DNA of 64,000 nucleotides. It comes from Cryptomeria japonica (Eukaryota > Streptophyta > Pinopsida > Cupressales > Cupressaceae). Within the stretch, counting starts at the first letter, position 1. Every line of letters begins with the position of its first letter. Shown here in pieces: positions 23,288-33,836 of the stretch. The DNA lies in NCBI RefSeq assembly GCF_030272615.1, contig NC_081413.1:16070285-16134284 (forward strand), read 5' to 3'. A model generated the notes under the pieces. It ran no database searches. It had not been told where the DNA came from and worked only from the letters and a program-made list of their open reading frames with translations. The position numbers and the translations under genes were made by a program.

Positions 23288-24388
23288 TCAATCGATGGCA
23301 ATTGCTCGTCTTATGCCCTTTGCTCGGGTGGAATTCACAATGTTCATTATCTCTCCACCATGGAGGTGTGACCTAAGGTTCATAGTTAGATGTTTTGTTA
23401 AGGTCACAAGATTAGTAGAGACCAATTGATGCAATATGGTTTCAATGGGTTCCCCTAAGGGTGTGTACGTGCGTTTTGGTTTGTAGTTCTGTTTCCTTTG
23501 TTTTGGTTCTTCTTGTGGTGCATTGCGACCTTGATTTTGTGGATGAGTGATGGTGTTGTTTTTAGGAGGGGGATTTTGTCCTGCAAACTTGACCACAAGT
23601 TGTGCAATTTTTAGTGTTCATGCATCCACTATCCTGTCATTGATAGTGTTCTTGTTCTTGTTCCAAAAGTTGGGTTTATTACTATTATAACGTGGTCGAG
23701 GACCATCCTTAGGTTTGTTATAAATCTTGATAAGTCCCTTTTTGATAAGGGCTCTTTCACATTTTAGTCCTTTAGTGGTCATCTCTTCAAAGGATTTTGT
23801 ACCCTTCATGTCTAAATGGAATTCCATCTCCTCATTCAAGTTGGAAATAAATATTTCCACTAGTTCTTGTTCAGGCAAAATGAAGAGAGAGTCTGCTAGA
23901 CAATTGCCTCCACCATTGTAGAAAAGATGAGAACAAATCCCCTGGTTTTTGTTTGGTGTTGCATAAATCTCCCATGGTAACATCTCATTCTATGTTATGT
24001 GCATAATGAGTGATGAATTTTTGAACTAGATCCTCAAATGTTCTAATGCCATCCAGTAATCGGGAGAACCATTGTGTAGTTGTGCCTCCCAAAACCTGAG
24101 GAAAAAAATGCATTAGATAGGTGTCCTCATAGGTCACCTCTAAACAAGCTGAGTGAAATTATCGTACATGATCTCTAGGGTCTCCTTTCCCATGTTTCTA
24201 AGGATTTCGTCAAAGAGTCTATTGAACTTGGGATTGTGTTGTGCTCTTTCGATATCTTCCGGAGTTGGAGTGATAAGATATTCATCATTTGTGCCTCCTC
24301 CAATGGCTTCTTGAAAATCATTGAGGTTTTCTTCCTCCTCATCTTTGATCTCTGGTTGTTGGTTTCTCATTGATCTTGTTTGAGCCAT
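23288..24388 (-). pseudogene. Element B Gag
   Basis: ATG at 24388 gives MAQTRSMRNQQPEIKDEEEE, an acidic N-terminus. Pieces at 23983 and 23596 hold the capsid C-terminal part (LADSLFILPEQELVEIFISN) and the linker with KPNFWNKNKNTINDRIVDA, also seen in element C. The Pro/His/Tyr-rich stretch of the element C Gag is absent here, so the Gag is shorter, and frames and stops interrupt it. A zinc-knuckle equivalent lies near 23,350. Confidence 0.75.
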
Positions 24389-26860
24389 GTTGTTTGAAAG
24401 TTTTGAGTTTGGTAAAAGTGATTATGAGTTGGTGATGAGATGTTTGATGGAAGATAACTATTTTGTGAAATGTTTAGAAGATGGATCTTTAACATTGAAG
24501 GTTGGATGTTTACCAAAGTTCTTTGTGAATTTCTCTTATGTTTTCAACAATTTTGATGTGATAAGGTATAACAAGGTTTGAGATGTGTTACAAACCAAGC
24601 TACCTAGCAATGAGAGGATGCACTCATAAGATAATTTTAACCTGTATAGAAATGACTGTTAGGATGATTAATCCTAGATGTAGAGACACTCTAAAAGTGA
24701 TTTGTTGGTTTGATTTAAGCAATATTTTTAAAAGAACTTTAGGACAAGACCTTTTTGTGTTTTGAGGGTTGAATGGTTTTGTGATGTGTGAAGGTGAAAG
24801 TGGATAGAATATGACCTCAATAAAAAATTTATGTCACAAAAGGAGTTTCTACTTCTTCCTCTCTCTCATGAGTCAGTGGTTCCCCTTGAGCTACGTTGTA
24901 GGTGATACAAATTTTTGGAAAGAAAGCAGGGTTGATCTTGCCTCCTTTTATTTTGTGATAATCCAAGGCTCTATACTGAGTAAACACTCTATTTTTCAAA
25001 TGCTCTTTGTCGAATTCGTTGGATTTTTCTTGAAGATACAGATGCATATGATGCAAGAAGGCTCTGTGTGAGAGAAAAAGTTGTCTATTGATATAGAAAA
25101 ACTTCCTTCTTTTGATAAGAGCTTTTGAACTCAATTGTCTCTTTTTCTATGTAGTCTTTTGATGAAGACTCCTTTTTCTCAAAATGTGAGTAATGGTCAT
25201 ATAAATTGATATCTTGTTTTACTTTGTTGATGTTTGTTTTTGTTGGTCAATGTTGATGTAAAATTATGTTTGAGGAGTACTTGGTTTAAATTTGTTTTTG
25301 AATTTCTTTGACAGGAAAACAAAGCAAGCACACAAGCACAATAATCTTGCCTCAAAAGGCATAATAGGTGTGGGTCTAAATAAACCCAATCATGAACTTT
25401 TTTGACCCTTTTCAAATGTTTCTATGTTATTCCAAAAGCCTGAAGTCGACTCAAATTGTTACTGGTCTGACACAAGATGAAGGCAATTCAAACACACTTT
25501 ATCCCTAAGGTCAATGATTAGTTGCGATATTTTCTGCCCACATCTTGATATGTCTTTGACTTTGGTACTACATACCTTATGAATCCCATTGTGGCAGGTA
25601 AGGATGTGATATACTAAGGCTTGCACGAGTATAACAGATAGATGATCCCTATGATGGGGGAGTCACCACTTTTATCAAGCTACAAGTAGCCTTTCAAAAA
25701 GCTATGTTTCTACTCAAGGAAATATGTATGGTGAGTATATTGGGAGAAAAACCATCTATGCTCTTGCACTGAACTTTTCACAAATATCCTCAATCAATAG
25801 AATGGGTGGGCTTCTATAATAAAAAAGTGTTTAGTAATGCTCGATGTTTTTGGACATAAGTTCATTTTGCAGTGACTCACTTAAGAGCCTTGTAAGTTGT
25901 GGTGGGCCCATATGTCCTTTCGGCAAGTTACACTGTAGGAACAACTATACCCAAAGCTACAACTTTCGTTCTCATCTGATTTCTATATTGACTCGAAGGA
26001 TTTACCATGCAAGGTCCTTCCCAAGAGTGATGTGTCTCTTGGCAGGCCTCTCTTAAAAATATAAAATTTCGATCATTACTAACACTTTTCTTTTGCACCT
26101 AGGACCATGAGAGTCAAGGGAGAGGATGGTGTGTGTTAGAAGTAAGACCACTGTACAAATTTTTTCACAAGTGTGCCAAACACTGAAAATACTTGTTCTT
26201 TTTAACTGGTTTATTGCAATGTGATTTAAATGCTATTTGGAGATGTTGCTCCAACAACCATGGTATTCTTTTTAATTCCTCAAAGCAATATGTTGTCTAA
26301 CTAGGAAAGTGAAAATCCTGGTCAACCAAATTGAAGCAGGTTTTTGCTTGAAGTAAAATCGTTGCGTGTAAACAAAAAATGGACAAATTGTTTGTTCTTT
26401 TTAACTTGCAAAATGAAATGTTGATTGTGATTTTTAGCCTTGCAAGAAATGAAATTTGTTTGTTTGTTTTAAGCCCAAAATGAAAATTTGTTCCTAACTT
26501 GCAATAAAACAAAGTTGTTTGTTTGATTTTGTGGTTCTTTTTAACTTTGCACAATGAAGTTCTTTTTATGCCCCAAAGTGAAAAAATTGCGCTTATTTTA
26601 TAACCCAAAATGAAAAGTGAAGTTTGTTTTTAGTCCAAAAGGGAAAGTGAATTCTTTTTAATCCAACTTTAAAACAAAGTTAGAAAGCAAAAGAAAATAA
26701 AAATCCATAATTTTTAATTCCTTGAATCCTGAGAAACAAGAAGTTAGCAAAAAACCTGCATGAAAATAGAACAAGTTAGTGAAATGAAAGTTTTTGGTGG
26801 GCTTCTACAAGCTTAAATTTTGATTTTTCAGTTACATATTTTTTTTTTCAACTCTCTATT
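24389..26860. other. 5' leader region of element B
   Basis: Non-coding stretch between gag and the motif array. It contains T-rich and A-rich words (for example 26,340-26,680 with several TTGCAAAATGAA-like repeats) and several short frames without domain content. No gene is supported here. Confidence 0.5.
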
Positions 26861-27180
26861 ACAATAGCACTACTCTGTGTAAACATAGAAGCGCCACTTT
26901 AATGCAAAAGTGCTAAAATAATAACAGAGGCGCTAAAAGAATGCCAAAATCTCTATAAGAGGGACAAAAGTGCTAAATTAAACTGTCAAACATAATTAAA
27001 ATTCTATCAGACAGAGAGCGCAAAAGCGGTAAAAGAGTTACAATAGCACTATTACATGAACAATAGCACTATAACTTGGACAAAGGCACTAATTTAGAGC
27101 TAGCACCAGAAGGCAGACAAAGGCGCTAAATCCTCAACTGTCAAAGGTGCTAAAACGTGTTCAATAACACTAAAGCGCAA
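26861..27180 (-). repeat. Motif array in the gag-pol leader of element B
   Basis: About 14 copies of the complement of the motif found at 12731-13005, for example CAATAGCACTA, AAAAGTGCTAAA, AGGCGCTAAA and CAATAGCACTATTAC. Read on the minus strand, the direction of gag-pol transcription, they have the same orientation as the PMD-intron copies have relative to PMD. The array ends about 50 bases before the primer binding site. Confidence 0.85.
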
Positions 27181-27232
27181 CCTGTGTGGCAATTTTAACA
27201 ATTTAAAAAAAAAAATTAGTAGTTTCATAATT

Positions 27233-27268
27233 AGAAGGTTGCGTGTTCAATTCACGTCGGGTTCACCA
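27233..27268 (-). other. Primer binding site of element B, extended tRNA-Trp match
   Basis: The plus strand reads AGAAGGTTGCGTGTTC-like sequence ending GTCGGGTTCACCA, which matches the 3' half of plant tRNA-Trp (CCA anticodon) over 36 bases with one difference (A for G at tRNA position 57). It is separated from the LTR by two bases. Typical primer sites match only about 18 bases. Confidence 0.85.
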
Positions 27269-27270
27269 AA

Positions 27271-28740
27271 TGATGAACTATAAAAAGGATGTTAGGAACA
27301 TAAGATAAATTATTCATTAGTGTTAATAGTATCAATTATAAATGAAATACAAAGGAAACTACAATCCTAAACATGCATATCAAGAGAGATATCAAACATA
27401 TTATGGAAAACATACAAAAATGGAGAAAAGACACCAAACACTCCCAAATGCTTGCCAACATGCTCATAACTGCTCCTCCCTTGTTCCTCTCCTCTCCAAG
27501 TTCCACATGAGTGTAGCCCTCAACTTTTTGCACTACTATGGAATTCTTATGGAGATTCAAGATTCATGAAAAATGATTAAAATATGCAAATACAAGCTAA
27601 ATATGAGAAAACCTAATTAATTATATTAATTTTAACCAAAATTAACAATTTAGATATGAGTTTTCTCCTAAAATGCTCTCTCAATTTTAGTATAGATTAG
27701 ATTCATACAAGATTCCTAGATCTGGATTATGAAGGAAATGAACTCTAATTATAGGAAAAATAGAGAAATGGATGGTTGAGATTAAGTAATCTCAACAAGG
27801 GTCAAGATTGATGAGTTTATGATCCATGTGAGGGCTTTCAACCCAATCCTAGGATGACAAATGTCAACATGAGATGGCTTGAGAGGAGAGGGAAGAAGCA
27901 TTAAATGCTTGAGATGACATGAAGGTTACCTTGGGAGGTAAGATTAGGCTTGAGTTGAATGAATAAAAGTCTTTATCCAATGAATAATGTCTTTATCTAA
28001 TGGGCAAACTCTTGTGCAAGAGTTAGTGAGGATAACCATGGTCAAAGCAATAAATGCTTGAAGAGACACATGAGTTAGATGAGGGTTGAGTTAGAGAAAA
28101 AGTCTCTAACCATGTGGGCGAGTTGAGTTTAACCATTAATGGTTATGTAAGAGCCATAAATGGCTATGTAAGACTTTGGGGGTTAACTTGTTGGAGACAT
28201 AAAGCATTTAATGCTTTTCAAAGACTTTGAGACTTTAAGAAGTGTCTTCATGTTGCTTAGGAATGTGACAATAAATAGGGGATGGGATTAGGCTAATTAG
28301 AAATAGTTTAGGAGAATCTAGAATGGGTTAGAAGAGTCTAGAATGGGTTAGACGAGCAAGTGGGTTTGGTGGGTGAGAGAAAATAGGATTTTAATTAAAA
28401 TAAAATTACTTTATTTCAACCAAAATTGGTGCAACTTGCATTTGTAGGAGAATGCAAGTTGGGGGGGGGGGTAGTTTAGGGATTTAAATAAATGTTTTAT
28501 TATTTATTTAAAAGAAGAAAGGGGGTTAAATTAAATAAATATATTTTATTTATTTAACTGATTTAGAGTCTAGCTTAGTGATTTAATTTAAATAAATTGA
28601 ATAATTTATTTAGTTAATAGAAGAAGAGTTCGAGGATGAATTAATTAAATATTAATTTAATTAACTGATGACTGATAGTTAAATAATCAAATAAATAGTA
28701 AATATTCATTTAATTAAGTGGACAAATTTATGTGACTACA
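27271..28740 (-). repeat. 5' LTR of element B
   Basis: TGATGAACTA...GTGACTACA, homologous to 10715-12166. It would carry the promoter for gag-pol. Confidence 0.95.
27743..27753 (-). promoter_or_regulatory. Degraded TATA box in the 5' LTR of element B
   Basis: The minus strand reads TATAATTAGAG here, while the 3' LTR has the better TATAAATAGAG at 11197-11187. The difference suggests a mutated core promoter in the 5' copy. Assignment rests on sequence resemblance only. Confidence 0.5.
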
Positions 28741-28745
28741 CTTAT
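28741..28745. repeat. Target-site duplication of element B, right copy (CTTAT)
   Basis: Matches 10710-10714. On removal of element B and one copy, the ORFX reading frame joins across the site. Confidence 0.95.
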
Positions 28746-28791
28746 TATAGTCTTGCTTACTCTCAATTGGTTGGGAGATTTTGGGTTCCAT
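28741..28791 (-). pseudogene. ORFX: 5' end with start codon
   Basis: ATG at 28791-28789 opens MEPKISQPIESKQDYNK; the frame then crosses the element B insertion point and resumes at 10714 with an early TAA. Upstream, at about 28,800-28,830, the minus strand contains AAACCCTAGCTTTTCTCC, a leader type common in plant mRNAs. The start is chosen because it is the first ATG after that leader and its frame continues past the insertion. Confidence 0.5.
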
Positions 28792-29600
28792 AGAAATCAG
28801 AAGGAGAAAAGCTAGGGTTTCTAACAAACGATGAAAACACAAATTTGGATAAAACAAAGGAAAATCATGGGTAGAACATATGTTGATGAATTCTATATTA
28901 ACAAACCTCCTCTACCTTATTAGTGGGAACAAGGAAAACTGAAGATTTTGACAAATTGGACAAAGAAATATCTTTCTTCTCAAACCTAGTTTTGTACTTA
29001 TGCTTGAATGCTGTTTTGAATTCACCAAAAATTTCAAATGTGAATGACACAAGCTAAGGTGACAAACATATGTGAACCTGGAGAAATTAATTCATTTATT
29101 TCAGCAACTATCGTACTGTTATGATATTTGAAATGAAACCTTAAATTAATGTTTCATCTGCCACACTTTACAAAATGGTACTATGTTGACGTCACTGCGT
29201 CGGTTGTCGATCATATAGTTGTTTCCATCAGAGCATTGAGCCATCCTTCTGTTTAAGAAACATAGAACAATAGAACGTGTGTGCTGAAAAATCCCTAAAG
29301 TGTGATTGGTCGATACGAGACTCGTGAGGGACCCACTGACACACCACTATCGGGGATTGAAGATCGGGTGGAATAAGGCTTGATGACAATGAATACTGTT
29401 AAATAAAACTTCCATTGAATGATGATAGATCGATAAAGGAAGGGTTGGTCCCCTTTAAACATAACGAGACTTGACATCTAAAATAAGGTTGATCGGCCTA
29501 CCGAGGCATTTTAAAAACCAAGGAACATGAAGTGTAATCGAAGTAAGGAGAGACTTAATGACTCTAGGGGTTTATTCTAACTTAAGAAAAATGAGGGGTA
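28792..29600. other. Flank between ORFX and the LTR remnant
   Basis: AT-rich. It includes the putative ORFX leader and no other gene that I can support. The short minus-strand frame near 29,295-29,477 shows no domain. Confidence 0.4.
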
Positions 29601-29710
29601 ACAAGAGTAAAGATAAAGAATTACTTAAATAAATAATAAATATTTATTTAAATTGCTAGAATGGGATAAGGTCAAGTGTGACAAGGTATAGACAAATTTA
29701 TGTGTCTACA
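29600..29710 (-). repeat. LTR remnant related to elements B and C
   Basis: Holds the AT-rich TAAATAAATAATAAATATTT segment and the terminal GACAAATTTATGTGTCTACA, which closely matches the LTR ends of B (GACAAATTTATGTGACTACA) and C. The left edge is not visible; it may begin upstream of 29,170. No internal region adjoins it, so it is probably a solo or truncated LTR. Confidence 0.6.
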
Positions 29711-29866
29711 ACTACCACCGGAGAAGATTTGTCACAAGGAAGAGGAATATGTTTCTTCCCTAAAGAGAAAATGACACTAGAACCAATAGCATGAGTAAAT
29801 ATTCTTCTATAAATAATATAATTTGACATAGAGAGTGCAACAAAAATAACTAACCACACACTAATA

Positions 29867-29871
29867 ACAAC
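29867..29871. repeat. Target-site duplication of element C, left copy (ACAAC)
   Basis: ACAAC directly before the left LTR, repeated at 46124-46128 after the right LTR. Confidence 0.92.
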
Positions 29872-30660
29872 TGTATATGGTGAAAATGGATAACAATAAT
29901 AATAATATTGAAAGGCTAAATGAATCCAACCACAAAACCCTAGCCTAACAACAACAAAGATCCACCATAACATATGAAGATTACCTAAGACAATGCAAAT
30001 CACATGAAATCACAAAGATTATACCATCACATGTCCAATAGGCTTTTGATCTGCATTCTTCCTATCTCCATTAATCTTGCTTGATATATTTGCTCTCAGA
30101 TTTTATATGCATAAGAGCTCAACAAAGAACGGAATGTGGTTGCAAGTAGGATCGTAGTGTAGTCAATTGCATAAAATGATTAGCTAGGTTGATTAGAATG
30201 ATTGATTAGGGTTTGATAATGAAGGAAGCATCTCCTTATATAGAAGACACTATATGAAATGGAGGGATAAGATTGAGAGGTGTAAAAGGAGGTCGGCTAT
30301 GATTACAGGGTAGGTAAAAGAAATAATAAAATAATGAAAGGGGTAGGTAGTGTATGAATTAAGAGATGAATGACATGTGTCATAGGTAGAAAAGGCTAAT
30401 GAATTAATTAAATAAATAAAGATTTATTTAATTAATAGAAGAAGTAGGATAATTAAATAAATAAGAATATTTATTTAATTTAGGAAAATGATAATTTAAA
30501 TAAATAAATGTATTTATTTAAATGAGAAATAAGGCTAGAAGAGGATAAATGAATTAATTAAATAAATAAGGATTTATTTAATTAATAGAAGAATTAGGCT
30601 TAGATAATTAAATAAATAAAATATTTATTTAATTAGACTGGACAATTTTGGGTGTCTACA
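29872..30660 (-). repeat. 3' LTR of element C
   Basis: TGTATATGG...GTGTCTACA, 789 bp. The last 280 bases contain repeated near-palindromic AT-rich units (TTAATTAAATAAATAAAG followed by its complement). A TATA-like box for the minus strand lies at 30244-30232. Confidence 0.95.
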
Positions 30661-30676
30661 TTTTGCCCCTCTTTGA
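30661..30676 (-). other. Polypurine tract of element C
   Basis: The minus strand reads CTCAAAGAGGGGCAAAA directly before the 3' LTR, matching element B. The homology between B and C continues about 30 bases further (CTTTGAGAC..TGTGG). Confidence 0.85.
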
Positions 30677-31187
30677 GACAATGTGGCTTGTCGCATTGTT
30701 TCAAAAAAGATAAGATGAACTGATACAGAGTTGCCCCAGAATGAGAATGATATGCCCCCTTGAGAGATTGGATGAAAATGTCTGAAAAGATTGCAGACAA
30801 TCTCTCGATAAGAAAGATGGGATAGAATAGATTGACCAGATAAAGTGACAAAGTCACGGGATAACGAAGACTGACTCGGGAAATGAATGCGAGGGCTAGG
30901 GTAGGCTATAAGATAGACCATGGGGGAAAATACATCCTCATTGTCATCTACACATCCACAAGAGCATATTGCAGAGCAAAAATTTAGCAAGAGCAGTCAG
31001 CAGCGATGGCTTTCACTCACAGATTCGACCGCGTTCATCGAATTCAGAGGCCAGCAGAGGTAGGAGAGCCGGTAAGTACCACCAAACCTCCTCGTACTTT
31101 GACGCATTTAATTTTGTCATTAATGCATGTCAAATAGGGTAATAAATGCGCTTAGACTAGGGTCCAAAAAGTGTCAAAAAACGTCCA

Positions 31188-31458
31188 GGCGTGTCTGCGT
31201 TGGTGCCAGGTGCGTCTGTGTTCGATAGGCGCATCTGTGTTTGTGCCAAGCACGTCTATGTCTGGACCCGCGTCTGCATCAATTGCAGTCGCGTCTGTGC
31301 TGTTCAGGCACGTTTGTGCCAAGAAGGCACGTCTGTGTCAAAGAGGCGCGTCTATGAAGAGCATAGGCACATCTATGTTAGGAAGGCGCGTCTATGTCAG
31401 GCAGACGCGTCTGTGCAGTCTCTGAGAGCGTTTGTGTCATGTAAGTATGTTTGCGTTG
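31188..31458 (+). repeat. Motif array in the PMD intron of element C (CGCGTCTGTG type)
   Basis: About 14 copies of C(G/A)CGTCT(G/A)TG with 15-25 base spacing, for example near 31211, 31229, 31249, 31290, 31328, 31347, 31387 and 31406. The complement appears in two arrays at the other end of the element (43569-43762 and 45000-45200). Confidence 0.9.
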
Positions 31459-31587
31459 AAAAAGTATGAATTTGCATCTTCTAGGTCAAATCGGTAGTTC
31501 TGTGATGAACATACACTGTCGATTAGATAAGTTGCTGAGAGGATACACTCAAGCAAGTCCTCTAGGAAGACTAGGATAGATCAAGGC

Positions 31588-31860
31588 ACTTTGTGATGAA
31601 CAGTGAGTAGCAAGATAGAGTACTTTGTGATGAACAGGGAGTACTGAAATATGAGTAGCACTTTGTGATGAACAGGGAGTGCAAATGTGAGTAACACTTT
31701 GTGATGAACAGGGAGTGTCACACACGCAGTACTTTGTGATGAACAGGGAGTACCACTAGGATAAATAGCAACACTTTGTCATGAATAGTGAGTGTCACTA
31801 GGATAGATAGCCATATGTACTTAGATAAAAAGTAGCATTTTGTGATGAATAGGGAATGCC
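31588..31860 (+). repeat. Seven-copy repeat in the PMD intron of element C
   Basis: ACTTTGTGATGAACAGGGAG or a close variant occurs near 31589, 31622, 31660, 31699, 31730, 31767 and 31840. Spacing is about 31-39 bases, with one wider gap before the last. It lies between the CGTCTGTG array and the splice acceptor. I see no equivalent in element B. Confidence 0.9.
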
Positions 31861-33836
31861 ACTATAACTGACATGATTGAGTTGTTTGACTACAGGAGTA
31901 TTTGGCGATGCTAGAGTCACGGGAGAGATTCCTGTCGACACAAAGGTTGCGACCTGAGTTGTCATTCGAGGACAGAGCTGCCATCGAGGAGATGGGTTTG
32001 AGACATGTGCTGTATGTGCCTGAGTTTCGGGCGAACATGGGACTGCTAACTGCGCTGGCTGATAAATGGCACTTTGAGACATGCACATTCCATTTGCCGA
32101 TGGGGGAGACGACAGTCACCCTGGAGGATGTATACAGGATTCTGCAGGTGCCGATCGATGGGGAGTTGATCCCATACGATCGAGATGGAGATAGGGAGGC
32201 ATTGAGATGGGTATTTCAGGACCCTGGATTAGAGATGAGGGCAGGACACGTGGCATGAGACACCATGACAGCCACAGGGTTAGCATTGCCGACAGTGATC
32301 GGAGGAGCTATCATTGGGTTCCTGTGTCCGGATAGGGTGACACGGGGTTTGGCTGTGGGCTGGGGGGGAGCACTGGAGATACTGGTGACACAGCACACCA
32401 GATATGCCTGGGGACCATGTGTGCTGGCGCATTTGTATTATGAGCTTCATCAGTTTGTTTATCATGGATCGATGGGATTGGGTTGTGGAGTGACACTGCT
32501 GCAGGTATGGGCCTACGAGCATCTACCGGTTACCTGACCGATACACTTCAGGGGCAAAGGTCATGGACGTAGCTTTGTACATTTATATGATATGATCACA
32601 TCGCAGCCACGGATTGGTAGGCTAGAGTACTGGCGGCGAGTGATTGATGACATTGATGAGGTCATATGGCGACCATATTTGGGTTGCGAGCAGTGGGAGG
32701 ATGATGCAGTCGAGCTACTATACACCTTCCAGAGTAGGTATTTGATTGGGTAGATGCCCTATGTGCTGGAGAGGTAGCTGGTAGACAGGATTGGCCGACA
32801 GTTTGGCCGGATTCAGAGGATGCCCCGGGGATCAGGCATGTATGCCCGCACAGTCAGGGATCAGGCACAGTTTGGGCCGTTACTGTCATATGATCAGGTA
32901 GTGACTCGGCTGGTGGAGATGATACCTCTACCTTGGGACATGTGGCCCGAGATCGAGGACGCCGAGATGGATGCAGAGTATATAACATATTGGGCAGAGC
33001 ATCCATTCCCCCAATTGATAGATCCAGGCGAGGCATTGGAGGGAGATGGTGGTGGTGATGAGGATGATGGTGGAGGTGATGGGGGTAGAGGCCAATGGAG
33101 GAGGAGAGGAGTAGTTGGAGAGAGGTGAGTTGCACCTCGGAGGGAGGGTGGAGAGGAGAGGCAGGCTCGGGTGGTGAGGGGTCATGGCGGATTGCCTTTA
33201 TAGGTGCCAGCAGCACATGGTCCTAGGCAGGTGCAGATACAGGGACAGGGACAGGGACAGAGACAGGTACCAGTACAAGTACCAATACAAGCACAGGGGT
33301 AGGCACCCGTAGAGGGTGAGCCACAGGCAGGGGCAGAGGCAGAGGGGATTGACCCAGTGGAGGTTGAGCTACTGGATCTAAGGGAGATCTGCCAGGGCTA
33401 GGTAGATGAGATTCAGGATCTAGAGAGGGAGAGGGATCGGCTCAGGATGAGGCTCAGGGATATTGAGAGAGAGCGGGATCAGGCTATCCAGCGATACACA
33501 GAAGCTGAGATAGCACTGAGGGCTGGGAGGCAGGAAGCAGAGGACATAGGGGCTAGATATGCTTATGTCCTGCGGGCAGGAGAGGAGATAGCCTACTGGA
33601 GGGACCTCTACTATGGTGTAGTGCCAGCAAATCAGCGGGCGAGGAGCTTCCATAGACTGTCGCGTACAGCGATAGCTACGGGAGAGAGCCAGAGGAGACA
33701 GGCATCGAGTGGTGGGGTCATGTGTCCTCCACCACCACCAGATAGAGGAGACAGGCAGGATGATCCTGGGGCGGGTCCTTCAGGGGCTCAGATTCCACCG
33801 AGGCCAGGCGGCTCTGAGGGAGGGAGTTCATCATAG

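Larger units (their letters stand above)
10715..28740 (-). mobile_element. Element B: complete Tat-lineage Ty3/gypsy element with antisense PMD gene
   Basis: About 18.0 kb bounded by CTTAT duplications. In minus-strand order: 5' LTR 28740-27271, tRNA-Trp primer binding site 27268-27233, motif array, leader, gag-pol about 24388-17642, spacer, antisense PMD gene (plus strand, 12582-15249), polypurine tract, 3' LTR 12166-10715. The domain order, with a second RNase H between RT-RNase H and integrase and no chromodomain, places it in the Tat/Ogre group. The two LTRs differ at about 14 of the first 210 positions by eye, and the coding frames are shifted in several places, so it is clearly older than element C. 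It is inserted in ORFX. Confidence 0.93.
31006..33836 (+). pseudogene. Plant mobile domain (PMD) gene, antisense inside element C, two exons
   Basis: Exon 1 (31006-31071) starts ATG and encodes MAFTHRFDRVHRIQRPAEVG and two more residues. The donor GTAAGT at 31072 and acceptor CTACAG at 31895 give a phase-0 intron. Exon 2 (31896-33836) is one frame of 646 codons. Residues about 1-310 are PMD (ETCTFHLPMGETTVTLEDVY, LQVPIDGE, WGPCVLAHLYYELH, end VDRIGRQFGRIQ). Then follow an acidic Gly/Asp-rich linker, a Gln-rich stretch, a coiled coil (DLERERDRLRMRLRDIERER) and a disordered tail ending GGSSSS. Eight in-frame stops occur, all TGA or TAG, with no frameshift. Known PMD proteins are nuclear silencing factors; PMD capture by Ty3 elements is known in plants. 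The effect of this copy on its carrier is unknown. Confidence 0.9.

Noticed and set aside
27233-27268. A tRNA-Trp gene
   Set aside because: Only the 3' half matches and it sits exactly at the LTR edge with CCA, so it is a primer binding site.
31188-31458. CRISPR-like array
   Set aside because: The repeat word is short and variable, spacers are irregular, and the DNA is clearly a plant nuclear retroelement.
31171-31469. Overlapping plus-strand frames of 84 and 92 codons
   Set aside because: They run through the CGTCTGTG array in the PMD intron; the translations only reflect the repeat.
31896-33836. Stop codon readthrough or an altered genetic code in element C
   Set aside because: The stops fall only at CGA/CAG-type positions, are many, and element B and the class II gene show similar decay. 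Mutation explains them more simply.
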